64,000 nucleotides of DNA. Source: Terriglobia bacterium (GTDB lineage Bacteria; Acidobacteriota; Terriglobia; Bryobacterales; Bryobacteraceae). The translations under genes were made by a program, and so were the position numbers. Positions within the stretch are counted from its first letter, which is position 1. The number at the start of each line of letters is the position of its first letter. Below are positions 47,768-56,052 of the stretch, piece after piece. The notes beneath the pieces were generated by a model. That model was not told the origin of the DNA. It worked only from the letters and a program-made list of their open reading frames with translations, and did no database searches. The DNA is taken from contig JAIQFS010000013.1 of the NCBI GenBank assembly GCA_020073145.1, positions 52,309-116,308 on the forward strand. The letters are read 5' to 3'.

Positions 47768-48268
47768 ATGAGCGTACACCATCGTGGGAACAATACCGCT
47801 TCCACCGATCACGGCAGTCGAGTCCCGCTGCTCACATTGACCAGCGCGAAAAGATCTCGGGAGCGAGGCAACGCCGTGGTCGAGACGGCGTTGATGGCGC
47901 CGTGGATCTTCCTGATCTTCCTCGGGGTTTTCGATTTCGGCTTCTATGCATACGCGGCGATTTCGACGCAGCACGCGGCCCGGATCGCGGCGCTGTACAC
48001 GTCGGCAAGCCCGACCAGCGCAGGGGACAACACCGGCGCCTGCTATTACGCGCTCCAGGCGCTGAAAGATCTGCCCAACGTCGGCGTGGGGGTCACCAGT
48101 TGCAATGTGCTCCCGGTGCACGTGACGGCGAGCTCGATCCCTGGAGTCGATGGTGCGCCTGCATCCCAGGTTTCGGTTACCTATCAAACGGTGCCTCTCT
48201 TTCCAATTCCTGGATTGATGGGCCAGATGACGATCACACGGACGGCGCAGGTCAGGGTGCAACAGTAG
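47768..48268 (+). CDS. TadE-like pseudopilin (first)
   Basis: This 166-residue protein has the TadE pattern: a short basic leader, RGNAVVETALMAPWIFLIFL with a conserved Glu five residues into the hydrophobic segment, a membrane helix (about 36-62) and a periplasmic region. TadE-type pseudopilins are processed by the prepilin peptidase and needed for Flp pilus assembly. The unusually long N-terminal leader (about 33 residues) may mean a later start, but no better one has an SD. It lies 4 bp upstream of the second TadE-like gene in one operon. Confidence 0.85.
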   Translation: MSVHHRGNNTASTDHGSRVPLLTLTSAKRSRERGNAVVETALMAPWIFLIFLGVFDFGFYAYAAISTQHAARIAALYTSASPTSAGDNTGACYYALQALKDLPNVGVGVTSCNVLPVHVTASSIPGVDGAPASQVSVTYQTVPLFPIPGLMGQMTITRTAQVRVQQ

Positions 48269-48272
48269 ACCA

Positions 48273-48794
48273 ATGTGGCGACGGCGCAAACATCTGAGAG
48301 GCAGTTCGCTGGTGGAGTTCACGCTAGTCGGTATCCCTCTGATCTTTGCCCTGATCTCGATTTTCGAAGTGGCGCGGGGAATGTGGATCTACCACACGCT
48401 CGCCTCCGCGGTGACCCAAGGGACTCGTTATACAAGTGTTCACGGTTTGAACTGCACAAGTGCAGATGGTAACTCCTGCGCGACGACGATTGCGGGTATC
48501 GCGACGATAATCCAATACTCCGGGGTTGGCCTCCTTCCAAGCCAGCTAAGTCTGACGTTCACGTCAAACGCTGGCGCCACGATCACCTGCACTCTTCAAG
48601 ATTGTTTAAGCGGCTCCCAAGCCTCCACGTCTTGGCCGCCAGCGAACGCCAACTTACCTGGAATGGATGTGGTCATTTCGGCGACATATCCGTTCAGTTC
48701 GGCGATCGCCATGTTTTGGCCTGGAAGCGGCCCTGGAACGGTATTCCCCACCTTCAACCTTCCTGCCACATCGACAGAAAGGATTCAGTTCTAA
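48273..48794 (+). CDS. TadE-like pseudopilin (second)
   Basis: This 173-residue protein again has a TadE-type N-terminus: RRRKHLRGSSLVEFTLVGIP with the Glu at about position 15, a hydrophobic segment and a Thr/Ser-rich periplasmic domain with two Cys pairs (NCTSADGNSC and ITCTLQDC) that could form disulfides. It is the TadF-position protein. The gene starts 4 bp after the first pseudopilin and 10 bp before the TadG-like gene. Confidence 0.85.
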   Translation: MWRRRKHLRGSSLVEFTLVGIPLIFALISIFEVARGMWIYHTLASAVTQGTRYTSVHGLNCTSADGNSCATTIAGIATIIQYSGVGLLPSQLSLTFTSNAGATITCTLQDCLSGSQASTSWPPANANLPGMDVVISATYPFSSAIAMFWPGSGPGTVFPTFNLPATSTERIQF

Positions 48795-48804
48795 AAGAGC
48801 TGTC

Positions 48805-50553
48805 ATGCGCGCACGGCGATCATCCTCGACATGCGGGCAGGCCTTGGTCATGGTCACTGTGGCCCTTCTGGCGATGTCCGGTCTGATCGGCATGGTTGTG
48901 GACTTCGGGTGGTCGTATTTCATGCAGAAGGCCGCGCAGTCGGCAGCGGACGCCGCCGCCTTAAGCGCAGCCAATGCCGCCATGGACGCCATTACCAGCG
49001 GATCCACAACCTACTCGGACTTGGGAGGTCATACGGCACAGGTCGATTGCTCCTCGGGCTTGTCTGATACCCGGCAGAGCGCTTGTCAGTATGCTCAACA
49101 GAACGGCTTCAGCTCCGGTGGTGACAATGGGAGGCAGACGGTCACGGTGAGTGCGGACACAACCTCGCCGGCGCCGACTGCCCCAGGAGTGAACGTTCGC
49201 TATTGGGTGACAGTCCGAGTCACAAACACAATCCCTCAGCTGTTCTCGGCAGTATTAGGCAACACGAGCGCGACGATCGCGGCCCGCTCGACGGCCGCGA
49301 TTGTCGATACCGTCGTTCAGGGGGCTGCACTTGCGCTGAATCGGGCCAATGATACCGGCCCTCACCAGGGCGACACGTTTAATCTTGAGTCGGGAAGCCG
49401 GATCATCACCGATGCCGCGAACGGTAAGGGAATCATCATCTCCTCGTCTGACCCGGCATCCGGCACCAACAACAGCACCGCTTCCTCCACATCCGCCTTC
49501 ACGATGACGCGTGGCGGTCTGACCCCGATCAGCGGTTGGCCAAACCCGGCCACCGGCAAAGGTGATGGTCCGTTCTTTTCCGATCCGATGCGTGACTTAG
49601 GGCAACCACCTGTAACCGGCGCAACGTTGAATGCTTATCCGGTTCAGAGTAACGGCACGGATTGGAGTAGTTGTCCCGGATATCCCACGTGCGGACCTGG
49701 TGTCTATTTCGCCGCCTCCGGCGGGAAGGCGACGGGCGCTCCGCTCATGATCAGCTCGAATGTGAGTTTCGCAGCATCCGGTGGATCGTTTGGCGACTAC
49801 GTGTTTTTCGGAGGCTTGAACATCAGCGGCTCGACCGTGAATATGGGCCCTGGCCGATATGTGATGGCGGGAGTGCTAAATCCGACCAATAGCGGGCCTT
49901 ACGATCTGAGCGTCAGCAACGGCGCCTCCGTTTCGGGCGGCACTGGCTTGAATGCCGGCCAGCTCGTGATTCTCACGGATTCCAACTATCCGGGAGTTTC
50001 GGTTTTCGTCCAGGCCGTCGATACGGCGATTGGGGGGTCGGCAAACCGACTGTGGTCAGGACTTTCATTCGGACAGGCCAACCTAGGCACGGGAAGCGGT
50101 TCCGGAGGCATCCAGCTGTATGGTTTGAATACCAACTACACCCTCCCCTCCGACACCAACGCTCAGAACTTCAAACTGCAGGATTTTGGCCCTACCGTCA
50201 TCTGGCAAGATCAGCGCTTTTCCAACGTCAAGTACACTTCAAGCGGCAACGTCGACAGCTCTTGCGGCTCAATCGAATCGCCCTGCACCAACTCGATGAC
50301 GGTCGACCCAAAGCTGACCATCGGCCCGACGCAAATTCTGAACCTCCATGGAGTGTTGTATCAGCCACGCGGAGCATGGATGCAGGTGCTGGGCAGTACC
50401 CGGCTCATGGGACCGCTGCAGATGATTTCGGGGGCATTTGACATCGGAGCCAGCTCTCTGGTCTACCTGCTTGATCCCGGAACAGACTTCGCATCGGGAA
50501 CGCTGCCAGCGCCGGCGCCTTTGAAAATGCGCGTGGTAGCCCTGATCGAATGA
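48805..50553 (+). CDS. TadG-like protein with Tad secretion helix
   Basis: This 582-residue protein starts with a Tad-domain helix (GQALVMVTVALLAMSGLIGM, then VVDFGWSYFMQKAAQSAADA), the signature of TadG proteins. The long periplasmic part is Gly/Ser/Thr/Asn-rich with parallel beta-helix-like repeats and no recognisable vWA MIDAS motif, which some TadG proteins have. It follows the two pseudopilins and ends at a clear terminator at 50560-50584, so tadE-tadF-tadG form one unit. It probably stabilises the Flp pilus at the outer surface. The ATG 48805 is preferred to the longer frame. Confidence 0.85.
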   Translation: MRARRSSSTCGQALVMVTVALLAMSGLIGMVVDFGWSYFMQKAAQSAADAAALSAANAAMDAITSGSTTYSDLGGHTAQVDCSSGLSDTRQSACQYAQQNGFSSGGDNGRQTVTVSADTTSPAPTAPGVNVRYWVTVRVTNTIPQLFSAVLGNTSATIAARSTAAIVDTVVQGAALALNRANDTGPHQGDTFNLESGSRIITDAANGKGIIISSSDPASGTNNSTASSTSAFTMTRGGLTPISGWPNPATGKGDGPFFSDPMRDLGQPPVTGATLNAYPVQSNGTDWSSCPGYPTCGPGVYFAASGGKATGAPLMISSNVSFAASGGSFGDYVFFGGLNISGSTVNMGPGRYVMAGVLNPTNSGPYDLSVSNGASVSGGTGLNAGQLVILTDSNYPGVSVFVQAVDTAIGGSANRLWSGLSFGQANLGTGSGSGGIQLYGLNTNYTLPSDTNAQNFKLQDFGPTVIWQDQRFSNVKYTSSGNVDSSCGSIESPCTNSMTVDPKLTIGPTQILNLHGVLYQPRGAWMQVLGSTRLMGPLQMISGAFDIGASSLVYLLDPGTDFASGTLPAPAPLKMRVVALIE

Positions 50554-50559
50554 CACAGC

Positions 50560-50584
50560 AAGGCCGACTGCGGGTCGGCCTTTT
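50560..50584 (+). terminator. Intrinsic terminator after tadG
   Basis: AAGGCCGAC (50560-50568), a 5-base loop and GTCGGCCTT (50574-50582) form a 9-bp stem followed by a run of T ending at 50584. It lies 7 bp after the tadG-like stop codon and should end the pseudopilin transcript. Confidence 0.85.
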
Positions 50585-50868
50585 CCATCCCCTGACCAAC
50601 CAGCGCCTGCCTCCCTTTGCAGACCCGCTCGTTCTCTGACGGTCTTCCCGCAATCGGGACGGGAGTGCCGGGAGGCCAATCGAGTCCTAGGGGTATCCTT
50701 CGATTCGCCCTAAGAACGACTAATCCAACGCCTTGATAGCATTAATCAAATTCCTAGGATCTATCCCGATGTCGACCAGCTCAGTCCTTAGGGAATTTAG
50801 AACTCTTCGCCTTTATCGGTCCTAAGCAGCATGGAATCTTGTGTCAAGTGTTATGTGGGCCTTGGTAC

Positions 50869-50926
50869 TACTAGTTCAATTTGAAGCCTTGCGGCATTGC
50901 TCCTCCATACGAACTAGCGTACTGTT
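50869..50926 (+). promoter_or_regulatory. Shared ~60-bp upstream element, copy B
   Basis: This copy aligns with 47591-47649 (TACTAG, CAATT, GCGG-ATTG, CGAACT and CGTAC-GTT blocks in the same order). It is 210 bp upstream of the GT-C-like gene that leads the pilin-cpaB operon. A shared cis element would explain coordinated expression of both halves of the Tad locus. Confidence 0.6.
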
Positions 50927-51136
50927 CAAAGTGATATCGAAAGTAATTCCGTGACCGCACCACGATGACTGTGCCCCGTTGGTTTTCATCGGCTGGGTCA
51001 CGACGTAGAGAGAACTTGCAATGACGACACACCACCTATCGATTTTCTCCGGGAAACGGTTTCGTAGTGTCTCCGATGCCGCCCGGCGTGTAGTCTCGAT
51101 CGGCCTAAGGAAGGCAACTGCGTTCTAGAAGATCGA

Positions 51137-52819
51137 ATGACCGCCTCCAAGCCCAATCCGATGGTCCGGCTGCTTCCGTCGCTGACGGACGTCGCGTTCT
51201 TGTTGCCGGTGGCGTTCCTATTCCTCTATCTGGACGGGGCGCGCACCATGCTCGGCGATGGCGACACCGGATGGCACGTGCGGACCGGGCAGTGGATCCT
51301 GCGCAACGGGCGGATTCCGCATACCGACATGTTCTCCTATACCAAAGCCGGGCAGCCCTGGTTCGCCTGGGAGTGGTTGTGGGACCTGTGCTTCGGATGG
51401 CTGCACCAGACCTGGGGGATGGCGGCGGTGGTGCTCGTGAGCATTTTGGTGGTTTGCCTCACGTTCGCGCTGCTGTTCCGGCTGGTGCGGCGCAAGTGCG
51501 GCAACGCTTTGATCGCCATCGGAGTCACGGCGATCGCGGCGGCCGGCTCTTCGATTCACTTTCTGGCGCGGCCGCACCTGTTCACGCTGCTGTTCGCGGT
51601 GATCTTTTACGGGATTCTGGAGAGCGCCTCCGATGGAAAGAGGAGAGCGCTGTGGCTACTGCCGGTTTTGATGGTGGTGTGGACCAATGTGCACGGCGGG
51701 TTCCTGGTGGGGCTGTTGCTGGTGGGCGCTTACGCCGCGGGAGAGGCGATCACCTGGCTGCTGGACACGGACGCCGAGCGGCGCCGCGTGGCTTTGGGCA
51801 ATGGCAAACTCCTGGCGCTGGTGGGAGGCGTGTGCGGCCTGGCCACGTTCGTGAATCCGTATTTCTACCACCTGCACGTTCACATTTACCAATATCTGCG
51901 CGACCCGTTCCTGTGGAAGACGATCGAGGAATTCCGGCCGCTGGATTTCCAGAGTCCGGCCGCGCTGTATTTCGAGCCGATGTTTTTCCTGGGGGTGGCC
52001 GCGGCAGTCTGGACTCTGTACCGGAAACGGTTCAGCCACACGATCCTGGTGTTGGCCTGGGCGCACCTGGCGCTGTTCTCAGTTCGCAACCTGCCGATCT
52101 TTCTGTTGATCGCGGCGCCACCGATCGCGGAGATGCTGGAGGCCCTGGCGGGCCAACTGAAGAGCGCTCCCCTGGCGGACTGGGTGCGGAACACCGTGAC
52201 GCGGTTCGAGGCGGCGGCCGCCGAATTCGGCGCTGTGGACCGTTTGCCACGCCTGCACGCGGCGAGCGCGGTGGTGGTGGTGGCTCTGGCGGCGGCCTTC
52301 TACATGCCGGCCGCATCGTTCAAGTTCCAAGCCGAATACGACCCCGCGCGGTATCCATCGAAAGCGCTGGATGTGCTGCGCAGCAGCGACTCTCACCGAA
52401 TATTTACGCACGACGAGTGGGGCGACTACCTGATCTACAACCTCTACCCGCTCAAAAAGGTTTTCGTCGACGGGCGCTCTGATTTTTACGGGGCCACGTT
52501 CGATGAGAAATACATCGACGTCCTGAATGTGAAATACGACTGGGAGCAGAATCTCAGCCGTTATGACGTCGATACCATCGTCATGCCGGTGGACTCGGCC
52601 CTTACCGGTGCATTGAAGCAATCGCGGAGCTGGCGGGTGGTTTATGACGACGGCATCGCGATTGTGTTCCGGCATGGGGCGCGGCCCCAGACTCCGAATT
52701 CCGAGGTCGCGCAGCACCAGATCTCTGGTGCTCCGTACACCAAGTTTCAAAACCCAGGGGTTGGCACTCCGCAGCACCGCAACCCCGCAACCGTTGAATT
52801 CATCAAAACGAGGAGCTAA
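51137..52819 (+). CDS. Polytopic membrane protein, GT-C-like
   Basis: The 560-residue protein has about 10-11 hydrophobic segments over residues 18-390 and a soluble C-terminal domain (about 400-550). The early loop has a GT-C-like acidic motif (LGDGDTGWHVRTGQWILR) and GRIPHTDMFSYTKAG. Such proteins often transfer sugar from a lipid carrier to a protein or polymer. It is the first gene of the unit encoding three Flp pilins (7 bp before the first), so pilin glycosylation is a natural guess. The C-terminal domain includes RIFTHDEWGDYLIYNLYPLK and DGRSDFYG. A GT-C assignment is by topology and motif, not by family match. Confidence 0.72.
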   Translation: MTASKPNPMVRLLPSLTDVAFLLPVAFLFLYLDGARTMLGDGDTGWHVRTGQWILRNGRIPHTDMFSYTKAGQPWFAWEWLWDLCFGWLHQTWGMAAVVLVSILVVCLTFALLFRLVRRKCGNALIAIGVTAIAAAGSSIHFLARPHLFTLLFAVIFYGILESASDGKRRALWLLPVLMVVWTNVHGGFLVGLLLVGAYAAGEAITWLLDTDAERRRVALGNGKLLALVGGVCGLATFVNPYFYHLHVHIYQYLRDPFLWKTIEEFRPLDFQSPAALYFEPMFFLGVAAAVWTLYRKRFSHTILVLAWAHLALFSVRNLPIFLLIAAPPIAEMLEALAGQLKSAPLADWVRNTVTRFEAAAAEFGAVDRLPRLHAASAVVVVALAAAFYMPAASFKFQAEYDPARYPSKALDVLRSSDSHRIFTHDEWGDYLIYNLYPLKKVFVDGRSDFYGATFDEKYIDVLNVKYDWEQNLSRYDVDTIVMPVDSALTGALKQSRSWRVVYDDGIAIVFRHGARPQTPNSEVAQHQISGAPYTKFQNPGVGTPQHRNPATVEFIKTRS

Positions 52820-52826
52820 CAAGCAC

Positions 52827-53012
52827 ATGCGATTCCTGAAGCAATTGTGGAGCAACGAAGAAGGTCAGGACCTGATCGAATATACGCTGTTGCTGGCGTT
52901 TGTGGCGCTGGTGGCGGCGGGTCTGTTCATTAACGCGGGGCAGTCGGTCAGCGGCATCTGGGGCACGGCCAGCAGCCGGCTGGCAGCGGCCAGCACGGCG
53001 GGCGCCAGCTAG
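52827..53012 (+). CDS. Flp-type pilin 1
   Basis: This 61-residue type IVb prepilin has the Flp signature EEGQDLIEYTLLLAFVALV, with probable prepilin peptidase cleavage after Gly 13. The mature part is a hydrophobic helix and a short polar tail (SSRLAAASTAGAS). It is the first of three tandem pilin genes. Good spacing (7 bp) after the GT-C-like gene suggests translational coupling. Confidence 0.93.
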   Translation: MRFLKQLWSNEEGQDLIEYTLLLAFVALVAAGLFINAGQSVSGIWGTASSRLAAASTAGAS

Positions 53013-53054
53013 GAAGATCTGTCCGGCCTCAAGAACGCCAGCGTATCCGTGCGG

Positions 53055-53069
53055 CAGGCAGGCTGCCTG
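53055..53069. repeat. Short inverted repeat in the flp intergenic gap
   Basis: CAGGCAG-G-CTGCCTG is a perfect 7-bp inverted repeat between pilin genes 1 and 2. The hairpin may attenuate transcription or protect the upstream pilin mRNA, which usually needs the highest level. Confidence 0.55.
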
Positions 53070-53096
53070 ACCGCGGCGGAGGTGGGAGTGTGGGAG

Positions 53097-53267
53097 ATGA
53101 CGGGAGAACTGTATCGAAGCGAGGAAGGTCAGGATCTGATCGAGTATTCCCTGCTTCTAGCCTTCGTCGTCCTGGTGGGAGCCGCGGCGTTTATCGGCAT
53201 GGGCACCACCAGCAGTGGAATCTGGACCACCGTCAATTCACGACTGGCGAACGCAAGCGGCTCGTAA
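53097..53267 (+). CDS. Flp-type pilin 2
   Basis: This 56-residue prepilin has EEGQDLIEYSLLLAFVVLV with probable cleavage after Gly 11, a mature helix and the tail SRLANASGS. The ATG at 53097 has GGGAG directly in front, too close for a good SD; a GTG at 53088 with GGAGG better placed is an alternative. It is about half identical to pilin 1. Confidence 0.9.
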   Translation: MTGELYRSEEGQDLIEYSLLLAFVVLVGAAAFIGMGTTSSGIWTTVNSRLANASGS

Positions 53268-53316
53268 GAAGGGGCCCGTGGGCCGCGAGTCCTGCGCGGC
53301 AAGAGGAGTGACGGCA

Positions 53317-53499
53317 ATGCGATGGAAGATTCTCTGGGGGGATGACCGGGGCCAGGACCTGATTGAGTACACGCTGCTGCTGGCGTTTGTGGTGCTGGCG
53401 GCGGCGGGGCTGTTCCTTCAGAGCAGCACCGCCATCAGCGGGATCTGGGGCGCGACCAGCAGTAATCTTTCGGCCGCCAGCACGACGGCGGCGTCTTGA
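53317..53499 (+). CDS. Flp-type pilin 3
   Basis: This 60-residue prepilin has DRGQDLIEYTLLLAFVVLA with probable cleavage after Gly 12 and the tail NLSAASTTAAS. AGAGGAG is about 9 bases before the ATG. The three pilins keep QDLIEY and the aliphatic helix but differ in leader and tail, so they are related copies and not identical repeats. Confidence 0.92.
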   Translation: MRWKILWGDDRGQDLIEYTLLLAFVVLAAAGLFLQSSTAISGIWGATSSNLSAASTTAAS

Positions 53500-53542
53500 G
53501 AAGCAGGAAGCCCGGGAGTCGGGAATCGAGGAAGGTTGACTT

Positions 53543-54460
53543 ATGAATAAGCGTTTTGTCACGGTACTTGTGTTCGCGCTGGCCGTTTCCGGCGTGGCGA
53601 CATTTTTCATCGCGCGTGTGATCCAGGGAGGCATTTCCTCGGCGAGCCGCCAGCCGGCCGCGACGATTCTGGTGGCCGCACACGACCTGCCGATCGGCAC
53701 GCTGATCAAAGAAGGCGACGTGAAGAGCGCGGAATGGGCAGGGCCGGTGCCCCAGGACGCGGCCAACAAACCGGAAGATCTGATGCAGCGGGGAGTGGTC
53801 TCGACGATCTACGCGGGCGAGCCCGTGATGGAGAGCCGGCTCGCGCCCAAGGGAGGCGGCGCCGGTATGGCGGCCATGATCCCGAAAGGCAAGCGGGCAG
53901 TGGCGGTGCGGGTCAACGAGGTGGTGGGCGTCGCGGGCTTCGTGCTGCCGGGCATGCGAGTGGATGTGCTGGTGAGCGGCAATCCGCCCAATCAAGCCGC
54001 CAACGCGAATCTGGGCACGGAGACCAAGACCATCCTGCAGAACATTGAAGTTCTTTCGGCCGGGCAGAGCATCCAAAAGGACGCAGAAAACAAGCCGGTT
54101 TCGGTGCAGGTCGTCAATTTGCTGGTGACGCCGGAACAGGCGGAAGCTTTGAGCCTGGCGAGCAATGAAGCCCGGATTCAACTGGTGCTGAGGAATCCGC
54201 TGGATACCGACGAGGCCAAGACGCCGGGAACGGCCATGGCGTACCTGTTCGGCCGGACGTATTTTTCGGGGATGCCAACGCCGCCGGCCCCCCGAGTGAC
54301 GCGACGCGGGAGCGGGGCGGGCAAAGCCAAGGTGGTGGCGGTGGCGGCGACGGAGTTGCCGCACGTGACGACCGCTCCGGCGGTAGTGACGGTCGAGGTT
54401 CTGCATAGCGGTAAGAAAGAAGAGAAGAAGTTTACCCGAAAAACGGAGGTCAGCCAGTGA
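53543..54460 (+). CDS. cpaB: Flp pilus assembly protein CpaB/RcpC
   Basis: This 305-residue protein has an N-terminal membrane segment (VTVLVFALAVSGVATFFIA), an SAF domain (about 40-105: TILVAAHDLPIGTLIKEGDV, YAGEPVMESRL) and the conserved AVAVRVNEVVGVAGFVLPGM region (about 118-137). CpaB is part of the secretin-side assembly. The Ala/Pro-rich C-terminus is variable. The stop overlaps the cpaC start by 4 bp (ATGA), so secretin translation is coupled. Confidence 0.92.
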   Translation: MNKRFVTVLVFALAVSGVATFFIARVIQGGISSASRQPAATILVAAHDLPIGTLIKEGDVKSAEWAGPVPQDAANKPEDLMQRGVVSTIYAGEPVMESRLAPKGGGAGMAAMIPKGKRAVAVRVNEVVGVAGFVLPGMRVDVLVSGNPPNQAANANLGTETKTILQNIEVLSAGQSIQKDAENKPVSVQVVNLLVTPEQAEALSLASNEARIQLVLRNPLDTDEAKTPGTAMAYLFGRTYFSGMPTPPAPRVTRRGSGAGKAKVVAVAATELPHVTTAPAVVTVEVLHSGKKEEKKFTRKTEVSQ

Positions 54461-56037
54461 ATTCCCCGGGACGCCCGGCCGTACGGCGGGCAATGTTTTC
54501 GTGGGCCGCTTTTTTGTGCGTCGCGGGACTGGGTTCAGCTCAACCAGTCCTCGCGCCGCCGGCGACGCGAGACTTGACGGTGACCGTCAGCAAATCCATC
54601 GTACTCGATAGTCCTGGAGACATCGAGCGCGTATCGGTAGCGAACGGCGACATGGCGGAAGCGGTGGTGATCAATCCCCGCGAAGTCATGGTGAACGGCA
54701 AAGCGCCGGGCGACACGAGTCTGATTATCTGGCAGCAGGGCGGAGCGCGGACACCGTACAACCTGGCGGTGACGCCGAGCACCGGGGGGCTGGATGCGGT
54801 GCGGAAAGAGATCCAGGATCAGTTGCCGGGACAGCAGATCACGGTCAACTTCCAGAACAACACGGTGTTTCTGCAAGGCACGGCGAACAACCTGATGGTA
54901 GCGGACCGAGCGACGGCGATCGCCAGCGTGCTGGGGAAGGTGGTGAATCTGCTGAACGTGGTGGTGCCTCCCACGAGCCCGCAAATCCTGTTGAAGGTCC
55001 GGTTCGCCGATGTGGACCGGTCGGCGGCTACGCAACTGGGTTTCAACCTGGTGAGCACGGGCGCGACGAATACGGTGGGCGGCATCCAGACGGGGCAATT
55101 CTCCGCCCCGACGGTAACTCCTGACGGCGCCTTATCGCTCAGCAATGCGCTGAACGTCTTCCTGTTCCGGAAAGATATCAATCTGGGGGCTACGATCCAA
55201 GCGCTGCAGGCGCGAAACCTGCTGCAAATCCTGGCCGAGCCGAACGTGCTGACGATGGATGGCAAGCCGGCGAGTTTTCTGGCCGGCGGCGAATTTCCAT
55301 ATCCCACGCTACAGGGCGGAGGGGGAGGATTGGGTGCGGTCACGATTCAGTTCCGCGAATTTGGCGTGCGCATCAACTTCACGCCGCAGGTCACGCCGCG
55401 AGGAACGATTCGGCTGGATGTGACGCCGGAGGTCAGTTCGCTGGACTTCGCCAATGGGCTGGTTTTCCAGGGATTCACGATTCCGGGGCTGAACACGCGG
55501 CGGGTGCATACGGAAATCGAGCTGGAGGAAGGGCAGAGTTTCGCGATCGCGGGCCTGCTGGACCAGCGGACGACGGAGAACCTGAGCAAGATTCCCGGGC
55601 TGGGAGACATTCCGGGGCTGGGCAAATTGTTTCAAAGCAAGAATCTGAGCAAGAGCCGGACCGAACTACTGGTGCTGGTCACTCCGGAAGTAGTACGGCC
55701 GATTCCGGCGGGGGCTCCGCGTCCGGAACTCACGTGGCCGCAGGGATATCTGGAGGGCGCCCCGGCCACTCCGCCGCAGACTCCTGGAATCGACGTGACC
55801 GGAGCGGTGCCCAACCGTCCGGCTCAGACGGCCATTCCGATCGAACAACTGATCGAGAGCCAGAAGCCTCTGCAAACCAGCGGTTCGCAGCCGACCCAGG
55901 CCCCGACTCAGTTCCTGCCCATTCCGGTGATGCCCATGCAGCAAACGCCAGCGGCGCCGGCCGCGCCAGCGCCGGCGACCGCCGCGCCAGCGCCGGCGGC
56001 TCGGTTATTGACAGAAGGGGCGCCGCGCGCCGGGTAA
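54457..56037 (+). CDS. cpaC: Secretin CpaC/RcpA
   Basis: This 526-residue outer-membrane secretin has a signal peptide (AMFSWAAFLCVAGLGSAQP). An N-terminal pilus-type domain (about 35-105: VTVSKSIVLDSPGDIERVSV) is followed by a BON-like segment (about 108-165) and the secretin channel domain (about 205-410) with ASFLAGGEFPYP, VRINFTPQVTPRG and FAIAGLLDQRTTENLSKIPG. The last 110 residues are Pro/Ala/Gln-rich and probably disordered. It should multimerise to form the exit pore for the Flp pilus. It is translationally coupled to cpaB. Confidence 0.95.
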   Translation: MNSPGRPAVRRAMFSWAAFLCVAGLGSAQPVLAPPATRDLTVTVSKSIVLDSPGDIERVSVANGDMAEAVVINPREVMVNGKAPGDTSLIIWQQGGARTPYNLAVTPSTGGLDAVRKEIQDQLPGQQITVNFQNNTVFLQGTANNLMVADRATAIASVLGKVVNLLNVVVPPTSPQILLKVRFADVDRSAATQLGFNLVSTGATNTVGGIQTGQFSAPTVTPDGALSLSNALNVFLFRKDINLGATIQALQARNLLQILAEPNVLTMDGKPASFLAGGEFPYPTLQGGGGGLGAVTIQFREFGVRINFTPQVTPRGTIRLDVTPEVSSLDFANGLVFQGFTIPGLNTRRVHTEIELEEGQSFAIAGLLDQRTTENLSKIPGLGDIPGLGKLFQSKNLSKSRTELLVLVTPEVVRPIPAGAPRPELTWPQGYLEGAPATPPQTPGIDVTGAVPNRPAQTAIPIEQLIESQKPLQTSGSQPTQAPTQFLPIPVMPMQQTPAAPAAPAPATAAPAPAARLLTEGAPRAG

Positions 56038-56052
56038 GGCGCAACCACTGCC

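Larger units (their letters stand above)
50554..51136. other. Long intergenic region between the two Tad transcription units
   Basis: This 583-bp gap starts with the tadG terminator. It contains six CCTAAG/CCTAGG/CCTTAGG-like sequences (about 50685, 50708, 50752, 50787, 50820 and 51107) and the second copy of the shared upstream element (50869-50926). No ORF longer than about 60 codons looks real. It probably contains the promoter and regulatory sites for the downstream pilus genes. Confidence 0.55.

Noticed and set aside
50869..50926. c-di-GMP riboswitch in the shared Tad element
   Set aside because: Neither the GEMM-I core (CACGCACAGGGCAAACC-like) nor the tetraloop receptor pattern can be matched. 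The element stays unassigned.
51271..52482. 403-codon frame on the plus strand inside the GT-C-like gene
   Set aside because: Alternate frame of a clear membrane protein; composition is Arg/Gly/Ala-rich with no domain.
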